Below the pieces are notes generated by a model that saw only the letters and a list, made by a program, of their open reading frames with translations, had not been told where the DNA came from and ran no database searches. The position numbers were made by a program, and so were the translations under genes. Of a stretch of DNA of 27,500 bases, positions 8,830 to 19,604 are shown piece by piece; position 1 is the stretch's first letter; every line of letters starts with the position of its first letter. This DNA is from Stramonita haemastoma (Eukaryota > Mollusca > Gastropoda > Neogastropoda > Muricidae): positions 83,664,618-83,692,117 of the forward strand of contig CM060317.1 in assembly GCA_030674155.1 (NCBI GenBank). The letters run 5' to 3'.

Positions 8830-9360
8830 CGCTGTCAATGTGCTCTGATCGAGTTTGAAATCATATACTTTAGGGAACTTTTGCAGGCAACGTCACATTC
8901 TTGCATTGATTCAATATCAATCTTTCTGACTCAAGATAAAGTTTTGACATGCATTTCCTCAGTTTTAATAATGCTCAGCTTGAGCTTGTTACTATCCATC
9001 CCGTGCAGGCCATCAATAGTACAGTCCTGAATCTTTTGAGAAGTACGAAAAATTATCAAAAAATACTTAATGCACAAGTCAGTATCATCAGCACACTTGT
9101 AAAAATTTACCGTATTTCAAGAAATAATTTCTCATAAAAACCTAGGAATAAAACAGGTCCAAACATTGTTCTTTGTGCTACACCATACGCTAAAGTGCTT
9201 TGGCTTGCTTTAACTTGAAATACCCAAACTGACTGCTATCAGTCACTAAGATACGATGCAGATTAAGCCAGAACTACCACATAGATACATGTTCCAGCTT
9301 TTGGTCATTTAGTTAAGACAGAATGTTCTAGAGAACCAAATGCTATAATCATGTAAGTCT
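8830..9360 (-). mobile_element. Decayed CR1/Jockey-like LINE relic C: reverse transcriptase palm
   Basis: Minus-strand translation in shifting frames shows RT motifs in the right order. IIAFGSLEHSVLTK near 9350-9308 corresponds to motif A (AAFD..DH). KLEHV follows near 9300. At about 9228-9133, QSVWVFQVKASQSTLAYGVA and then QRTMFGPVLFLGFYEK correspond to 'GVPQGSVLGPLLFLIYIND'. CADDTDLC at about 9095-9072 is motif C (YADD/FADD, first residue changed). NKLKLSIIKTEEM at about 8990-8952 corresponds to 'KLKLNDDKTE', and DVACKSSLKYM near 8890-8860 to the 'CKS..Y' helix after the palm. Stops and frameshifts between blocks make it a pseudogene. The PQG/GS motif is damaged. Confidence 0.85.
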
Positions 9361-9725
9361 AAAAAGTTACTAGTGGAGCTAGTATTTCATTTGACTATGG
9401 ACTCCTGGCGATGATCCTATCAGGACGGGCGGGACAACAGGTGGCTATGATGTCGACATGAAATATCCTACATGACCTATGACGGCACATCAAGCGATCA
9501 AGAGCCTGGTAACAGGAGATAAGGGTGGGGTAACCCTGACAGAAACCTAGAGGGTTGAAGTCTGCCGTAGTGGGAAGTAGGCACCCTCTAACAAATCACG
9601 ATACCATGCACAGATAACCCATGAAGACGCCTGGGTGTGAACTTTATCAAGGTTGCTTATCAAAGAAACATTTGTGCTACTACTTCCTTCTGTATGCTTG
9701 TTGCTGTTCTTGTTGTTTTTTTGTT
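9361..9725. other. Unassigned stretch upstream of LINE relic C
   Basis: In the element's orientation this is 5' of the RT palm. I could not read convincing earlier RT or endonuclease motifs. GC content is higher at 9410-9560 than around it, which may mark another element. Confidence 0.3.
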
Positions 9726-10012
9726 GTTGTTTTAGTTCTTTGCTAGAGCTCCGAGGTTCACAATAGTGACATTTTTGTGTATGCAATCCGTTCCCCCATC
9801 CCTCCCCCAAACACCTAGGTAGCCGCATTCCGACTTCAGAAATGTTTATAGCACGACACCTGTGGGCGTTTAGTTTATATTTGTCATCCATTCCTGCTTG
9901 CTCAAACTGGCCAACTCCTCTGAGAGGCCTTCGTGCCAGACTATAAACCAAGGTCCCGTGTGCGACCACACGCAGAGCATCTTACACGCACTTTAAAATA
10001 TGTTCCGTCTGT
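9726..10012 (-). mobile_element. SINE with an internal 5' inversion
   Basis: On the plus strand about 9920-10012 matches the central domain of the 20310 SINE (AGACTATAAACCAAGG, CCCGTGTGCGACCACACGC, AGCATCTTACACGCA, TGTTCCG). On the minus strand about 9918 down to 9726 matches the following 3' part (GAGTTGGCC..., GGAATGGATGACAAAT, GCCCACAGG), then TGAAGTCGGAATGCGGCTAC, TGTGAACCTCGGAGCTCTAG and an (AAC)n-rich tail. Read on the minus strand, the 5' half is inverted and the 3' half is in sense. The two halves abut in consensus order at a short palindrome, CTCTGAGAG (9917-9925). The tRNA head is not present. Confidence 0.8.
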
Positions 10013-10500
10013 CCCTCTGCCAAAGTTTTCAACATCCATCTCTGTCTCTATCCTTTTTGTGTCTCTGTCTCTGAATGTTTGCTTACCCAGGCGTGTGCTT
10101 GTAAGGGGATGAGGGAGGGGAGAGGAGGGAAAAGATAAGAGACACAAACGCACACAAACAGACCGTTGCACTGAACTTGACACAATATCATTTGTCTGTT
10201 TGCCAGCGCATGCACGGGGTTAACCTAATACCGGTGTCAATGTTCAATCCCTTGTGCCAACAGTGGTAAATGCACGTGCACCCCAAACTGGCCTGCACCC
10301 CAGAGCGTGGCCACAGGCTGCACACTGATCAATGCAGGGCAGGGAGAGGAGAGGACAGCCAGGAATACAGGCAGGTCAGCTGGGGAATAACAGGATGCAC
10401 AAACCATTTCAACACGCTCTCTTTGCCTCATGTTTATGTGTGCATGAAATTTTAGGAAGAAAAGATGTCACTTATACAGACAAACAGACACCGAGAGATT
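10013..10500. other. Unassigned stretch
   Basis: Contains a purine-rich patch (10110-10140) and a balanced, relatively GC-rich section 10200-10440. A GTTCAATCC word at 10243-10251 resembles a B box, but no A box or SINE body goes with it. No coding homology recognised. Confidence 0.3.
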
Positions 10501-10501
10501 T

Positions 10502-10532
<31 letters not shown>

Positions 10533-10705
10533 AACACACACGTGTGCGTACGCGCTGGTACGCGCTCACGCACGCACACAAATGTTCGTTTATATACATA
10601 CGCACACACATACGCACGCGAGCGAGTGCACATACACACGCACACACACACGTGCGCGCACGCGCGCTCACACACACACACATACACACACTCACACACA
10701 CACAC

Positions 10706-10738
<33 letters not shown>

Positions 10739-10764
10739 TGTATGTATGTATGTATGTATGTATG

Positions 10765-10846
<82 letters not shown>
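10501..10846. repeat. Compound (CA)n-(TATG)n-(TA)n microsatellite
   Basis: Degenerate CA/CG-containing repeat 10501-10706, then (TATG)n about 10707-10766, then (TA)n about 10767-10846 with two TACA interruptions. Confidence 0.97.
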
Positions 10847-11320
<474 letters not shown>

Positions 11321-11346
11321 TGATGAAAAAACACACTTGAGTTGCT

Positions 11347-11895
11347 GATATTAGTGAAGTATTGTGTCTGCATGGCTATGGATTTTTATGGTCAAATGAA
11401 TGTGTTCAAGACTATTTTTGTTTAAATATTAATTCTACATATTCATATATCAAAGCCTTCTTAATAAATATTTGTTGTTGATAAACGGAGAACATGAGCT
11501 GAGTGATAATGGTAGATGCCTTTGTTATAGAACTATAAGATCATTTTGGTTTTTAAAAAAGTAAATTTGTTTACCAAATTATATGTGTCTATGTTTACGT
11601 TAACCCTGTTGCAGTTGTCACAAGCTTCCTGTTGAGTTTTGACGTTTCCCTGATATTCCAAGAGAAGGGAGAATAACCATGTTCAGAATGCAAGATATTT
11701 GTTTTAGGGGATGTATTGTATTTTGTTATGGAATGTCTCTTTTTCAAACTTTTTCGAGTAGACTTTTTTCTTCAGTATTTTCTTCAATCCATGTCACGTT
11801 ATATTTTTTGGCTGATGAGGTATAAGTCTCTAAGAGTTCTGTCTCTGTCCAAATTTATAAGATTTTCCAATATTCCTCGAAATTTCAAAAGTTAA
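11347..11895 (+). mobile_element. Decayed LINE relic B: C-terminal end of ORF2, same family as relic A
   Basis: In the plus strand, frame 11347 gives DISEVLCLHGYGFLWSNEC and NINSTYSYIKAFLINIC. Frame 11484 gives ELSDNGRCLCYRTIRSFW. The frame through 11592 gives CCSCHKLPVE.RFPDIPREG. Frame 11680-11895 is then open for 71 codons with CSECKIFVLGDVLYFVMEC and SMSRYIFWLMRYKSLRVLS. The order matches relic A on the minus strand (INST..., RAELWDNSRCL, CSCDKLSIEIGCFHNIPLEE, CSKCNVSVLG). The Cys/His arrangement (CxxC...C near the end) is the putative terminal zinc-binding block. Several frameshifts and stops; no palm domain. The relic begins about 55 bp after a (CT)n array. Confidence 0.85.
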
Positions 11896-12363
11896 AAAAA
11901 TCAATATGATTTTTACATGCCTTGAGTCTTTACTGTATGCTTATCTTTTTACGATTGTTTTTCCTTCCATGCTGAACTCTTTCTTTTCAGTTCCTGTTAG
12001 TGTTGATAGTATTTAGGGGTGTATTGCTGTTGAAATTGTTTGCTGTCCTCCATACCTCAGAAGGGGTAAAAAAGACTAAATTTTAAATCTTGATACGTTA
12101 GGGCTTATTCACATGAATGTCGACAAAGAAAATCGATTGTATTATTTTTTTAGTTTAGAATTTTCTCATGAGTTATGAGATTTTGTGAACCACTCAGAAT
12201 GATTAGAATAACATTGTGAACCTCAAACTATGTCCAAACCAAAACACCGATTTCCAATAATTATGTTGACCTCTCGCAGTTCATTGTCCGATTTCCATCG
12301 TTATCAGTCCTACTAGAAAGAAAAAAGATTATCCAGGAACAAATACGGCTACGTGCGCACACG

Positions 12364-12365
<2 letters not shown>
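11896..12365. other. Unassigned AT-rich stretch, possibly the 3' UTR of relic B
   Basis: AT-rich, non-repetitive sequence directly after the last LINE codons. It could include the element's 3' UTR, but no tail or target-site duplication can be identified by eye. Confidence 0.3.
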
Positions 12366-12430
<65 letters not shown>

Positions 12431-12452
12431 CACACACACACACAACACACAC
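12366..12452. repeat. (CA)n microsatellite
   Basis: About 64 bp of perfect CA repeat followed by CAACACA interruptions. Confidence 0.98.
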
Positions 12453-12599
12453 GCTTGCAGCGACACATTTTATGGTACAGCCTATGATCAAAAGAGGAGA
12501 GCGGCATGTAAAAACTGCTAGCTGTGGACGCCATGTGACTAATTTGGAGCCCACCGCCTGTGGGCCATTATCCAACTGTGCTTGTAACCTCCGTTTGTA
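12453..12599. other. Unassigned stretch
   Basis: About 150 bp of balanced composition with no recognised homology. Confidence 0.3.
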
Positions 12600-12734
12600 A
12601 GTTTGTCTGGCGGTCTGTCTGTCTGTCTGTCTGTCTGACTGCCTGTGTGTCTGTCTGTGTGTCTGTCTGTGTGTCTGTCTGTCTGTCTCCCTCTCTCTCT
12701 ATCTGTATATTTATTTATTTACTTATTTTCTTTC
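12600..12734. repeat. (CTGT)n / (TATT)n microsatellite next to a SINE tail
   Basis: CTGTCTGT units 12612-12690, CT units, then ATTTATTTACTTATTTTCTT (12711-12732). The TTTA/TTTC part is probably the reverse-complemented A-rich tail of the minus-strand SINE that follows. Confidence 0.9.
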
Positions 12735-13331
<597 letters not shown>

Positions 13332-13332
13332 T

Positions 13333-13353
13333 GGGGGGGGGGGGTTGGGGGGG
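13333..13353 (+). repeat. Poly-G tract (12 G, TT, 7 G)
   Basis: Nearly uninterrupted G-run on the plus strand. Capable in principle of G-quadruplex formation. It falls between the putative A and B boxes of the minus-strand SINE. Confidence 0.9.
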
Positions 13354-13382
13354 ATTAGCCACCTATGGTATTATGGGGTCAT

Positions 13383-14294
13383 CTAGGACTTATGCAGTTC
13401 GCTTTTGTTCCTCCTTGACCAGATCCAACTTGAACATCTCTCGGCTGCTTCTGTCATGGCTTTCAGGGCGATGGTTTTTTCCTTCCCTGCAATCGAGAGC
13501 TGTTTCATGAGGTTGTAAGCCGATTCTCCAACAAACCCCCTGGCTCCGACTTCTACAGCAAGGACTTTGACCTGATAGCCTTCTTTCCTCAGGCTGTTAG
13601 CCAGATCTGCATACTTTTCAGTCTTGTAGGCGTGAGATGCCTCCATCCTGTTCTCATATGGAACAGTCAGCTCTATCATGATCAGCTGCTTGGTTGAGTG
13701 GGAGTTGACTACTATGTCAGGTCTCATACCACTCTTGCTGATGATCTCAGGGTGACTGTTCCATTCTTGGAGGTCTGCAGTGCACACCCAGTCGTCTGCT
13801 CCATCCAGCAGACTCTGCTTGCAGGTTCTGAATGGCACTGATGTTCGTGGCCATGACTTTTTTCCTCCTGCCGTGAAGAAGGTTGCGGGAGCTTTTTGTG
13901 TCCTGATTTTGCCACTTGTGGAGCAGATATTGAACCAGACTGCTTCTACAATCTCTTTGAGCACTTGGTTGTGCCTCCATGTGTACCTCCCTTGGGCTAA
14001 GGCTACCTTACATGAGCTGAGGACATGTTCCACTGTTTGTTTTTCACGGCAGAGGGGGCATGCAGCAGCATCTGATTTCCCCCACTTCACCAGGTTTGCA
14101 TTTGATAGTAGAAAGTCATACGCGGATCTGAGAATGAAGCTGATCCTGAGAGGGGCCATGTGCCAAATGTCATTCCAGGTGAGACTTTTTTGGAGCGCAC
14201 TCTCCCATGTTGTCCATTGCCCTTGCTGGCTCTGCTGGACTGCTCTTTGGAGTCTCTTTTGGTCTTCTTCTTTCCTCATCTCTTGAATGACCAT
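13383..14294 (-). CDS. C-terminal zinc knuckle and restriction-like endonuclease of an R2/NeSL/Hero-type non-LTR retrotransposon (5' truncated)
   Basis: A 303-codon frame without stops. In the family this part of the protein nicks the target DNA so the RT can prime. The only zinc motif is C79-x2-C82-x7-H90-x4-C95 (CPLC...H...C), the CCHC knuckle that precedes the endonuclease in RLE-type LINEs. After it come QGRYTWRHNQVLK (101-113), then a PD-(D/E)XK-like core: RPDIVV (191-196), IELTVPYE (207-214) with E208 as likely acidic residue, and K224/K227 in AYKTEKYADL. EVGARGFVG (248-256) is also characteristic. The start at 14294 is only the first Met: the frame stays open upstream (KKAKRD) to about 14312, then becomes Arg-Glu repeat from (GA)n. 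The RT domain and N-terminal fingers are absent. The lack of stops or frameshifts, unlike every other LINE piece here, points to a recent insertion. Exact clade unresolved. Confidence 0.88.
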   Translation of the reverse strand: MVIQEMRKEEDQKRLQRAVQQSQQGQWTTWESALQKSLTWNDIWHMAPLRISFILRSAYDFLLSNANLVKWGKSDAAACPLCREKQTVEHVLSSCKVALAQGRYTWRHNQVLKEIVEAVWFNICSTSGKIRTQKAPATFFTAGGKKSWPRTSVPFRTCKQSLLDGADDWVCTADLQEWNSHPEIISKSGMRPDIVVNSHSTKQLIMIELTVPYENRMEASHAYKTEKYADLANSLRKEGYQVKVLAVEVGARGFVGESAYNLMKQLSIAGKEKTIALKAMTEAAERCSSWIWSRRNKSELHKS

Positions 14295-14307
14295 GTCCCG
14301 TTTGGCT

Positions 14308-14594
<287 letters not shown>

Positions 14595-14700
14595 TTGACA
14601 CTGACACTGACATTGACACTGACACAGTTTTATTGTCCACTCAGCAATACATCCCTGTATACAAGGGGGAATAACAAGTTCAGATAAATATGTGTAACAT
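14595..14700 (-). mobile_element. 3' end of a retroelement with a hexamer (GTGTCA)n tail, minus strand
   Basis: On the minus strand the sequence reads TTGTATACAGGGATGTATTG, CTGAGTGGACAATAAAACTG, then four or five GTGTCA-type units, then (TC)n. AATAAA followed by a short tandem tail is typical of LINE or LINE-dependent SINE 3' ends. No RT homology could be read further upstream on the minus strand. Confidence 0.5.
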
Positions 14701-15216
14701 AATAACTTTTTTTTTCAAATTTTCCTCTCACTCCGCACTTAATGTAACACTGCACAAGTCTATTTGCAAAACTTCAGTACTTTACCAACAAGACAGAAAC
14801 GCGAAAAGAAGCTGGAGTCAAAACCACTTTGACTGTTACAAAATTCAGCTGATCACAACCTTTTAACAACTAACAAAGAAAACATTAACGCAGAGCTCGT
14901 AAAGCTACTGCAGCATTTATTAAAGGCCGATCACTCCTCTGAGAGAGGGAATGGAAGGTAATCTACGAACTTAAGTTTCCTTGGGTTTCAATTATATGGA
15001 ATTAACTGATGACAACTGAGAACACACTAACTAGCAATCATTCCATTGTTGAACATCATAACCATTTATACAGTCCTGACACACAGTTATCACAGAGAGG
15101 GCCTATATGCTGAGCAAAGAACCTTAGGTTAAATTACATAGCCTACACTTGTCAATAAGCCTGTATATTTTCATCTCGATATTATATTTCTGCTTCTCGA
15201 TATATTAGTTTACATG
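14701..15216. other. Unassigned stretch, possibly element 3' UTR
   Basis: Non-repetitive, AT-rich. In the minus orientation it leads into the hexamer-tailed 3' end, so it may be that element's untranslated body. No coding motifs. Confidence 0.35.
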
Positions 15217-15228
15217 TCGACCGTGTAT

Positions 15229-15302
<74 letters not shown>

Positions 15303-15330
15303 GTGTGTGTGCGCGCGCACACACGGTCGA
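15217..15330. repeat. Microsatellite bounded by a 10-bp inverted repeat
   Basis: TCGACCGTGT (15217-15226) and ACACGGTCGA (15321-15330) are perfect inverted copies. They enclose (TA)n about 15227-15267 and (TG)n with GCGCGC about 15268-15320. It could be a terminal inverted repeat of a tiny foldback element, or coincidence. Confidence 0.55.
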
Positions 15331-16199
15331 TATATAACCAAAGAGAGCGAGAAGTGTGTGTGAGCGCGTGGGCGCGTGTGTGTGTGCGTGCGTGTATGTA
15401 CAGATACACACGCAGATACAACGATACATGTCTCTGCATATTCATGCAATTATCACGTGATGAAAACCTGCACGTGTTTCAAAATCAGAGACACAAGACA
15501 AGACCATATCTTAAAGAATGAGAGAAAAAAAAAATCATAAAAACCCCATCAAACTGACAAGGAACGGACGAGAGAAGGGCATGGCTGATTGTGGACAGAG
15601 AATATCGGTTACTGTGTACCCAGCATGCCGGCCAGGCTTTTCAGCCCTCACGTCTGACATTGTCCACCCAGGATACAATGAAGTCTCAGCACCCGCTTTG
15701 GAAACATGGGCAAAAATAAAAACGTAACAGAAAAAACCCTGGTCCTCTTTGTTCTAGAGTATTGCACAGACCCAGTGATGCAACAGAGAGAGAGGGAAGA
15801 AGAGAAAATAATAATTTAAAAAAATAACAATTAAAAATAAATCTTGCCGCAGTGGGATGAAGCTAGGTGATTGTGTCTTGTGTTGATTTATATGATCAAA
15901 CAACAGGGGTGTGGGGAGGAGGGAAGTGATAAAGAAGGGCAATAGGAGGTCGTGGACAGGAGGTTGAATTGTTTTGTTTTGTTTTGTTTTATTATAGTGG
16001 TCTTTGGGGCAATACTGGTTTTGGAATCTAGTTTTGATTCTATGTCTTTCAGTCTGTCTATCTGTCTCCCTGTTGTTGTTTTTTGTCTGCGTGTGTGTTT
16101 CAGATCACACAGATCACATCACAAGGCAACGTTCCCCCTTCCCCCAAAAAAACCTATAACATCAGAGAGAGACACACAAACATAGAGAAAGACAGATAG
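15331..16199. other. Unassigned stretch
   Basis: Degenerate TG/CG sequence to about 15410, then A-rich, then ordinary sequence. TTTTG pentamers occur at 15970-15995. No gene or element recognised. Confidence 0.3.
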
Positions 16200-16350
16200 A
16201 CAGACAGTCATTCCAACAGACAGATAGAGTCAGAGACTGAGAGATGATATGTGCAATGTATAACACATTCATGTATCTTTAATGGGATTCTGAAATAAAC
16301 TTTGCCTCGTCTTGTCTTGCCTTATGTAGCCTTGCATTGCCTCGTCTTAC
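16200..16350 (+). mobile_element. Possible retroelement 3' end
   Basis: TTCTGAAATAAACTTTGCC (about 16289-16307) is followed by degenerate CTCGTCTTGTCTTGCC-type units. This AATAAA-plus-short-tandem-tail arrangement resembles a LINE 3' end. No body identified. Confidence 0.35.
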
Positions 16351-16387
16351 TTTGCAACCCACACGTGAGCTACAGAATCTTCAATAT

Positions 16388-16418
16388 GCATATATATATA
16401 TATATATATGTGTGTGTA
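16388..16418. repeat. (TA)n-(TG)n microsatellite
   Basis: Short TA repeat followed by TGTGTGTG. Confidence 0.9.
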
Positions 16419-16866
16419 CCCGAAGGCACTCACTGATTTCCACTGGCCGATTTGTTTATTGAAAAATCATGAAATAATAATCCCCTCTAGTCTAGCTGAT
16501 ACTGCTGATGTTTGATCTCAGGACTCCTGGACCACTACAAATAGAAACCTACCCACTTAGTCACCTGCTCATTTTATTTGTAAACAATAAAAAAACTGGA
16601 TCACTGACAAATAAGTAGACCAAAAGAGAGACAGATTGCAGAACTAATAGTCAAAAAGATACAGAGGTAAACCCAACATACATACTTTCTAATATAACTT
16701 AACGTAAAAAAGATGTTAAATTAAAGAAGAATACAGATAGACAGGCAGGCATAAAAACTCACAAAGGTAAGATAAATAAACAGGTTGCAACCTATCTTTC
16801 CGTATTCAAATTCTCTTTCTGTCTGGCATTTTGAAATACATTTGGTGTGTGTACAATAGATAAGTT
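16419..16866. other. Unassigned stretch with a weak tRNA-like segment
   Basis: On the minus strand near 16510-16575 the sequence GGTGACTAAGTGGGTAGG followed by GAGATCAAACAT resembles very degenerate A and B boxes. The rest is AT-rich with no recognised homology. Confidence 0.3.
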
Positions 16867-17400
16867 TTGATTTTATTTTCAGTATTCTTTATTTTGGGGG
16901 AAGTAATTTCATTCTTCGAATCCTTACTTGGTTTCTTTCATTCATTCTTCCATTTGACATCTCTCCATTTCTTCCTCCTGTATTTCTCTCTGGTGTCTTT
17001 GCACATTATTTTCTTCTCTGACCCCCCACCCCCCATCCCCGCCCCTCCACCCTCGAATCACCCCCCCCCCCGCCTGTTTCACACATACATTTACAACACT
17101 TCCCATTCTTTTCCTCCTTTACATACTCTATTTATTTCCTCTTTCGTTACTTTACTTACGCTTCCTCCTGTGAAGATTCTCTCCTGGGTTTGGCTGGTCC
17201 TCATTTGTTTGGCCTGTAAGAGTTCTGTTGTTTTCTGGCTAACTTTCGTTTTCTTCTTTCGTTTTCTTGTTGGTGTCGTGTTGATGTTTGGTTCTCGCTG
17301 CCTCGTCTTTCTTCCCTGCTCTCCTCTTTTGTTCTCCATCATTCTCTGGGCCCTGTTGGTGGCTGCTGCTGCTTAGGGATTGGGGGAGATGTATTTATTC
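16867..17400 (+). other. Pyrimidine-rich stretch without credible coding content
   Basis: T- and C-rich plus strand with poly-C runs near 17020-17075. It is open for 169 codons (16867-17376), but the translation is Phe/Leu/Ser/Pro-rich as base composition predicts, with no motif. I treat it as non-coding. Confidence 0.5.
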
Positions 17401-17474
17401 TTTCTGTGCTGCTAACTCTTCGTGGGGAGTGGTGCAACATTTGTGGTTTTACCATTTGTGATTTGAAGTCATCT

Positions 17475-17560
17475 TGAAGGTGCAAGCACAAGCACACACG
17501 CACGCGCGCAGGTATGCATGCACACACGCGCGCGCGCACACACACACACAGTCACATTGG
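17475..17560. repeat. Degenerate (CA)n/(CG)n microsatellite
   Basis: CACGCACGCGCGC, a short unique interruption, then ACACGCGCGCGCGCACACAC. Alternating purine-pyrimidine. Confidence 0.9.
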
Positions 17561-17599
17561 TTTTTGTTCCTAGATAGATGGCTTGATGAAAAAGCAAAC

Positions 17600-17651
17600 A
17601 TTGCTTATTCAGTGTGCCATATGGAAATAAAAACTTGATTTTTACTTTCAC
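17600..17651 (+). mobile_element. Retroelement 3'-end remnant preceding a (CA)n tail
   Basis: CAGTGTGCCATATGGAAATA followed by AAAACTTGATTTTTACTTTC is similar to 10850-10898 and likewise runs directly into CA repeat. Confidence 0.5.
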
Positions 17652-17678
17652 ACACACAAACTCACGTGCGCACGCGCG

Positions 17679-17725
<47 letters not shown>

Positions 17726-17742
17726 GCGCGCGCACACACATA
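17652..17742. repeat. (CA)n-(CG)11-(CA)n microsatellite
   Basis: CA repeat to about 17710, 22 bp of uninterrupted CG (17711-17732), then CACACA. A second strong Z-DNA-prone block in the window. Confidence 0.95.
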
Positions 17743-17757
17743 GCAAACAAATTAACA

Positions 17758-17830
17758 GAGAGAGAGAGAGAGGGGGGGGAGAGAGAAGGGGGGAGGGGGG
17801 CTAACAGAGAGAGATATATATTATATACAT
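17758..17830. repeat. Purine tract (GA)n/G-rich
   Basis: AGAGAG and GGGGGG runs ending in AGATATATATTATATA. Confidence 0.9.
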
Positions 17831-18392
17831 ATAGATACATGTACACGTTTCAAAATCCATCTGCAGTTCGACTGAGATTTTCATACAATAGTTTTCTATG
17901 CCTGCTGTGCACAGGGTTTCACAGTTGATGATGTTGTAACCTTTGGCTTCTTCTTTAAGTTTGTGTTTCTGTGATTCTATCTATTTTCCTCCTTTTTTCT
18001 TTGGTCCATTTTTTGTCGTTTTCTCAGTGCCATTCTTTCGATTTTTTGTCGTAACTTGTTCTTTCCTCCCGAACCCCCTCTTGCCCTATCTCTCTCTCCC
18101 TATCATTTCCTTCTTTACAACTTCCTATTGTGTTCTTTCCTTGTCTTGCTCTTTGTTTTATCCCGCTTCTCTTTGTGGCTCCTCTCTTGGGCTTCACTCT
18201 TTCTCCTCTATTTTGCCTGCTAAATTTGTTCCTTTCCTTCTTTTCTCCGTTTGTGTTTTCCTGTTTGGGGGTTTCTTTGCTTTTCTTTTCTTTCCCTGGT
18301 CTCCTTCTTTATTCTTTCTTTCTTTCTTCCCCTCTGCCCCTGTTGTGCTGATTGTAGGTTATGGAGTCTCTTTGTTAAAAGCGAGATGAAAC
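17831..18392. other. Pyrimidine-rich stretch
   Basis: T/C-rich plus strand, similar in composition to 16867-17400. The open frame 17943-18389 is Phe/Leu/Ser/Pro-rich with no recognisable motif. Confidence 0.45.
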
Positions 18393-18515
18393 ATGTTCTC
18401 TCCGAAGTTGGAATGCAGCTACCTCGTGGTGGTCAAAGCGGTCACATACGTAAAATCTCACCATTGGTGAACCTCGGAGCTCTAGCCAAGGAACGAAACA
18501 AAAACACAAAAAGCT
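18393..18515 (+). mobile_element. SINE 3'-tail fragment, plus strand
   Basis: CCGAAGTTGGAATGCAGCTA, then CGGTCACATACGTAAAA and TGGTGAACCTCGGAGCTCTA followed by an A-rich tail (GAAACAAAAACACAAAAAG). It is the same 3' module as the minus-strand tail at 9726-9850 (TGAAGTCGGAATGCGGCTAC and TGTGAACCTCGGAGCTCTAG). No central domain or head precedes it, so this copy is 5' truncated. Confidence 0.7.
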
Positions 18516-19298
18516 GTTCATGGGGTTGTCCTTTAACAGAGGGGCAGTGAGTATAGGGGATTTTTTTCAGTGTAAATATTTAGATGATGGCAAAGAAGTG
18601 GAAGGTTGCAATAACAGGACTAGAAAAATGATTGTGCTGCCAAAAGGAATTTTGAAAGAAAAGCAAGAAAGTTTTTTTGCTAACAAGAAAAATAGAGCTA
18701 AGAAAAAAATATCTGTAAAGTTGATATGCTACTCCTCTTCATTTGTAATGAGAAACTGAAATTAAAAACCCTAACAAAATTCAACCAAAGTTAACATAAC
18801 TACTTTTAAAGTTAACTAGAATGCTGTCTTCCATTTGTTGAAAAAGGACAGAAAACCTAATTACACTTAACGTAATTAAAACTGAATAGAAAATTCTTCT
18901 CGGTTTGTTTTCAAACACTTTCATAACAAAAATCAGCCCAAACTAATACAACCATTTAATCAAACATATCAATATGTCACGACCGAGGCGACCACAAAGA
19001 TGGCATCACAGAATTAAGTAACACAAACCACCCCTAATCTTACACAACCAGAATACCCACACCTATCGGCCATGCCAAATCACACACGCTGAATACAGCT
19101 AGACCCCCCTTCAACGGATCAAGACCCAAACAAAAAGCAAACCAAACCCAAACAAAAGCATGTAAAAAGCGGTATCCTGTAATCAATAGGGCCAATCAAT
19201 AAAATGAGCGGTTTCTCGTTTCCTGGCGCTATAGCTTCGCCTTTTTGCATGTCGTAAAGAACTGTGATTAACACTGTTCAATGCCAGCATGAAGCCAC
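18516..19298. other. Unassigned AT-rich stretch
   Basis: A-rich plus strand with repeated TTAAC/AACTA words (18780-18900). No homology recognised. Confidence 0.3.

Positions 19299-19604
<306 letters not shown>

Noticed and set aside
10237..10262. B-box-like GTTCAATCC as part of a SINE
   Set aside because: No A box upstream and no match of the flanks to any SINE body in the window.
16867..17376. 169-codon Phe/Leu/Ser/Pro-rich frame that could be read as a multi-pass membrane protein
   Set aside because: The hydrophobic residues follow from pyrimidine-rich DNA. No family motif, and the poly-Pro section is a poly-C run.
17943..18389. 148-codon hydrophobic frame
   Set aside because: Same T/C-rich composition effect; no motif; its end runs up to a SINE tail.
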